DNA from: Clostridium sp. UBA3947
Lineage (GTDB): Bacteria > Bacillota > Clostridia > Clostridiales > Clostridiaceae
Assembly (NCBI GenBank): GCA_002385545.1
Contig: DGDR01000192.1
Coordinates: 1-14,644 of the forward strand
Direction of reading: 5' to 3'
DNA length: 14,644 nt
The translations under genes and the position numbers were made by a program. The notes beneath the pieces are model-generated. The model was not told the origin of the DNA. It searched no databases and was given only the letters and a program-made list of their open reading frames with translations. This document shows, one piece after another, positions 13,086-14,644 of this stretch. Positions within the stretch are counted from its first letter, which is position 1, and each line of letters opens with the position of its first letter.

Positions 13086-13575
13086 AATTATCCTCCTTAA
13101 AATTAATTCTTAGCAGCTCAAGGGATTTATGTAGTTTATTCTTAACCTGGGAAATAGAAAGCTCCAATATGTCTGCTATTTCATTGATGGTATATCCATG
13201 AAAGTACTTTAAAATAATAATGGTCTTTAATTGAGGATCCAAGTCTTCTAGGCAATGAATGAGCTCCCTATTATCCTCTTTACTATCCTTTAGGTTTATA
13301 AGCTCTTCCTCCCCTAAGCTTGTCAGTCTGTTATTTTTTCTAATAAAATCAATGGAAGTATTTATTACAATACGCTTAATCCATTTGTCAAGGGAATTTA
13401 TGTCTTTAAGCTTATGAAGGTTTGTATAAGACTTAATAATGCTATCCTGTAATATATCCATTGCGTCATTTTCATTTTTTACGTAGTAGTAAGCTAATTT
13501 GTATAAGTCTTTCTGTAAAGCAATAATAGTTTCTTCGAATAACTTTTCTTTAGTACTTTCACTCTTATTGAACAA
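13066..13575 (-). CDS. ECF-type RNA polymerase sigma factor
   Basis: The 169-residue protein has the two-domain ECF layout. Region 2 runs from about residue 25 to 80 (LYKLAYYYVKNENDAMDILQDS, then LDKWIKRIVINTSIDFIRKN). Region 4 is at about 110-158 (LDPQLKTIIILKYFHGYTINEIADIL, then the recognition helix SISQVKNKLHKSLELLR). The start is TTG (13573-13575), supported by a strong AGGAGGTGA site 7 nt upstream. It overlaps the downstream anti-sigma gene. ECF genes often control their own promoter; TGAAACGTC occurs in the leader, but I could not place a convincing -35/-10 pair. It probably governs an envelope-stress response. Confidence 0.92.
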   Translation of the reverse strand: MFNKSESTKEKLFEETIIALQKDLYKLAYYYVKNENDAMDILQDSIIKSYTNLHKLKDINSLDKWIKRIVINTSIDFIRKNNRLTSLGEEELINLKDSKEDNRELIHCLEDLDPQLKTIIILKYFHGYTINEIADILELSISQVKNKLHKSLELLRINFKEDNYERAIL

Positions 13576-13792
13576 AATTTCACCTCCTATTTGAGTTCTT
13601 CATTTATAGAGACGTTTCAGCGTTTTAATTTGATTATTGGCGATATAATTTTTTTAAAGAATATTATTTCACTTTGAATTATCATTTTTGATTTAAAATT
13701 AAACTTGAGATTATACACTATTTTATACTATAATTTATTAAAAGGCGAATTAATAAGAATAAGAAAGAAATTTGAAGAAAAATCAAAATAAC

Positions 13793-13849
13793 AGCTGACT
13801 GAACGTTTACATTGCCGTAAATCGGCCTATATTGGGCTTGTAATCAGCT
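13793..13849. other. Small three-way-junction-like structured element in the 452-bp gap
   Basis: In the non-coding stretch 13576-14027, AGCTGA (13793-13798) pairs with TCAGCT (13844-13849). They enclose a hairpin TTTAC/GTAAA (13806-13810 with 13817-13821) and a hairpin GGCC/GGGC (13824-13827 with 13834-13837, one wobble). No T-run follows on the plus strand. I do not recognise a known RNA family. Apart from this and the promoter at 13961, I see nothing else in the gap. Confidence 0.35.
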
Positions 13850-13960
13850 AGCTTATATATTCAAAAGTTCATATAATAGAATAAAAAGTAAAAAATAGGC
13901 TAACTTAAAAATCATAGTTATTTGTTTATGTACTTATAATTAAAAATAAGTATAATAATC

Positions 13961-13989
13961 TTGACAGAGTTGTTATATACATTTAGTAA
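13961..13989 (+). promoter_or_regulatory. Probable promoter of the DUF6465-like gene
   Basis: A consensus TTGACA (13961-13966) is followed after 17 bp by TAGTAA (13984-13989), a weak -10. The gene starts about 40 bp further on. Confidence 0.5.
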
Positions 13990-14027
13990 ACACAGCTGTT
14001 AAGAATATAATTTTTGGAGGGGTAAAG

Positions 14028-14435
14028 ATGGGGAAAACTACAAAAAAAGTTGAAGCAGTTACTGAAGAATTAAAGGATAATGAAGTTGTAGAAAAGAAGG
14101 CTGCCGCTAAGAAGACTGAAACAGCAAAGAAAACTACAACTAAGAAAAAGACTACTGCTAAAAAGACTGCTGAGAAAGCTGCTGAGGCTACAGCTGAAGC
14201 TACTGAGAAAAAGACAAAGAGAACAACAAAGAAGAAACTTGAGCCTGAGTTATATATCGAGTATCCTGGACATCAAGTATCTCAAAAGGTTATAATGGAC
14301 AAATTTGTTGAGGCATGGGAAAAGGATAGAAAGCTTTCTGAGGTTAAGGATTTGAAAGTATACTTCAATGTACAAGAAAGCACTGCATACTTTGTTGTTA
14401 ATGAAAGTGAATCTTTCGGAATATACATAGACTAG
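14028..14435 (+). CDS. Lysine/alanine-rich tail protein with DUF6465-like C-terminal domain
   Basis: The 135-residue protein starts at ATG 14028 with GGAGGGG about 7 nt upstream. Residues 1-72 are a low-complexity, strongly basic tail of K, A, T and E, with repeated TAKKT/TKKKTTAKKT units like the tails of histone H1 and bacterial Hc1/AlgP-type proteins. Residues 73-135 form a compact domain (ELYIEYPGHQVSQKVIMDKF, VKDLKVYFNVQESTAYFVVN, SFGIYID) that I recognise as resembling DUF6465 of clostridia. Its function is unknown. Electrostatic binding of DNA or RNA through the tail is an inference from composition. It is monocistronic, with its own promoter and terminator. Confidence 0.8.
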   Translation: MGKTTKKVEAVTEELKDNEVVEKKAAAKKTETAKKTTTKKKTTAKKTAEKAAEATAEATEKKTKRTTKKKLEPELYIEYPGHQVSQKVIMDKFVEAWEKDRKLSEVKDLKVYFNVQESTAYFVVNESESFGIYID

Positions 14436-14440
14436 CATAC

Positions 14441-14482
14441 AAAGGCGTTTGTTACATGATTTTAGTAACAAAGGCCTTTTTT
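14441..14482 (+). terminator. Intrinsic terminator of the DUF6465-like gene
   Basis: AAAGGC and TTTGTTAC (14441-14454, separated by one G) pair with GTAACAAA and GCCTTT (one G between) across a 9-nt loop, and a run of T residues ends at 14482. The following stretch to 14633 shows no recognisable feature. Confidence 0.9.
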
Positions 14483-14633
14483 ACTTTGTAAATAATAGTG
14501 TTAGAATGTAAATAATTTTTGAAATTTATTAAAAGTTAAAATATTCCTTTCTATTTAGGTTGCTTAAGCACTGCCCTTTAACAGCTTGTTTCGAAAAATT
14601 GGGAACGGTTTTTTAAAATTTTCTGTCTTATCC

Positions 14634-14644
14634 CTGTCTCTTAT
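14634..14644 (+). other. Probable sequencing-adapter remnant (Nextera/Tn5 mosaic end)
   Basis: The final 11 bases, CTGTCTCTTAT, equal the start of the Nextera transposase mosaic-end adapter sequence, and the match ends exactly at the window edge. This suggests an untrimmed adapter at a contig end. An 11-base chance match is possible but unlikely at precisely this position. Confidence 0.75.

Noticed and set aside
13590..13630. ECF-type autoregulated promoter before the sigma gene
   Set aside because: TGAAACGTC is present, but no matching CGT -10 lies 16-17 bp downstream and no AAC -35 lies upstream of the CGTC.

Overview
The window is AT-rich, low-GC Firmicutes DNA, most likely from a spore-forming clostridial relative. 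The signs are strong AGGAGG-type ribosome binding sites, sigma-A promoters, frequent U-tract terminators, a CotA-type multicopper oxidase, a PerR-type regulator, a stand-alone AICAR transformylase behind a ZTP riboswitch, and a DUF6465-like lysine-rich protein. The last 11 bases match the Nextera/Tn5 mosaic-end adapter, so the right edge is probably a contig end and not biology.

Layout. Bases 1-3630 hold minus-strand housekeeping and stress genes: the start of an unidentified gene, a PerR/Fur-family regulator with a probable PerR box in its own leader, a CotA-like multicopper oxidase, and a DegV/FakB fatty-acid-binding protein whose promoter is covered by two palindromes. Bases 3685-5110 are a plus-strand unit: promoter, ZTP riboswitch with an overlapping terminator, AICAR formyltransferase gene, terminator.

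Bases 5112-11785 are the most interesting part: a retron-like locus. One extended -10 promoter drives an ARM/HEAT-like protein, a SWIM zinc-finger protein and a retron-type reverse transcriptase (RT). This is the gene set I associate with type XIII retrons (ARM, WHSWIM, RT). There is no room upstream for an msr-msd RNA. Instead, about 105 bp downstream of the RT, a very good separate promoter (TTGAAA, 17 bp, TATAAT) precedes a roughly 200-nt structured element. It is bounded by a perfect 13-bp inverted repeat and contains two small hairpins, one long hairpin and a terminal T7. I propose it as the retron non-coding RNA in an unusual downstream position with its own promoter and terminator. A MITE-like palindromic repeat is the main rival.

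Each of the three retron proteins is split at a UAG codon. The ARM protein (203+794 aa) and SWIM protein (401+190 aa) are each split by a shift that could be explained by an extra TA just before GGG. The RT (134 aa coiled coil, then RT core) is split by an in-frame amber codon. Decay, functional splitting at domain borders, recoding and assembly error all remain possible.

Bases 11787-13575 (minus) are an ECF sigma factor and its membrane anti-sigma factor. Bases 13576-14027 are non-coding with a small three-way-junction-like element and a promoter for the last gene, a lysine/alanine-rich DUF6465-like protein with its own terminator. No tRNA, rRNA, CRISPR array or complete insertion sequence was seen.
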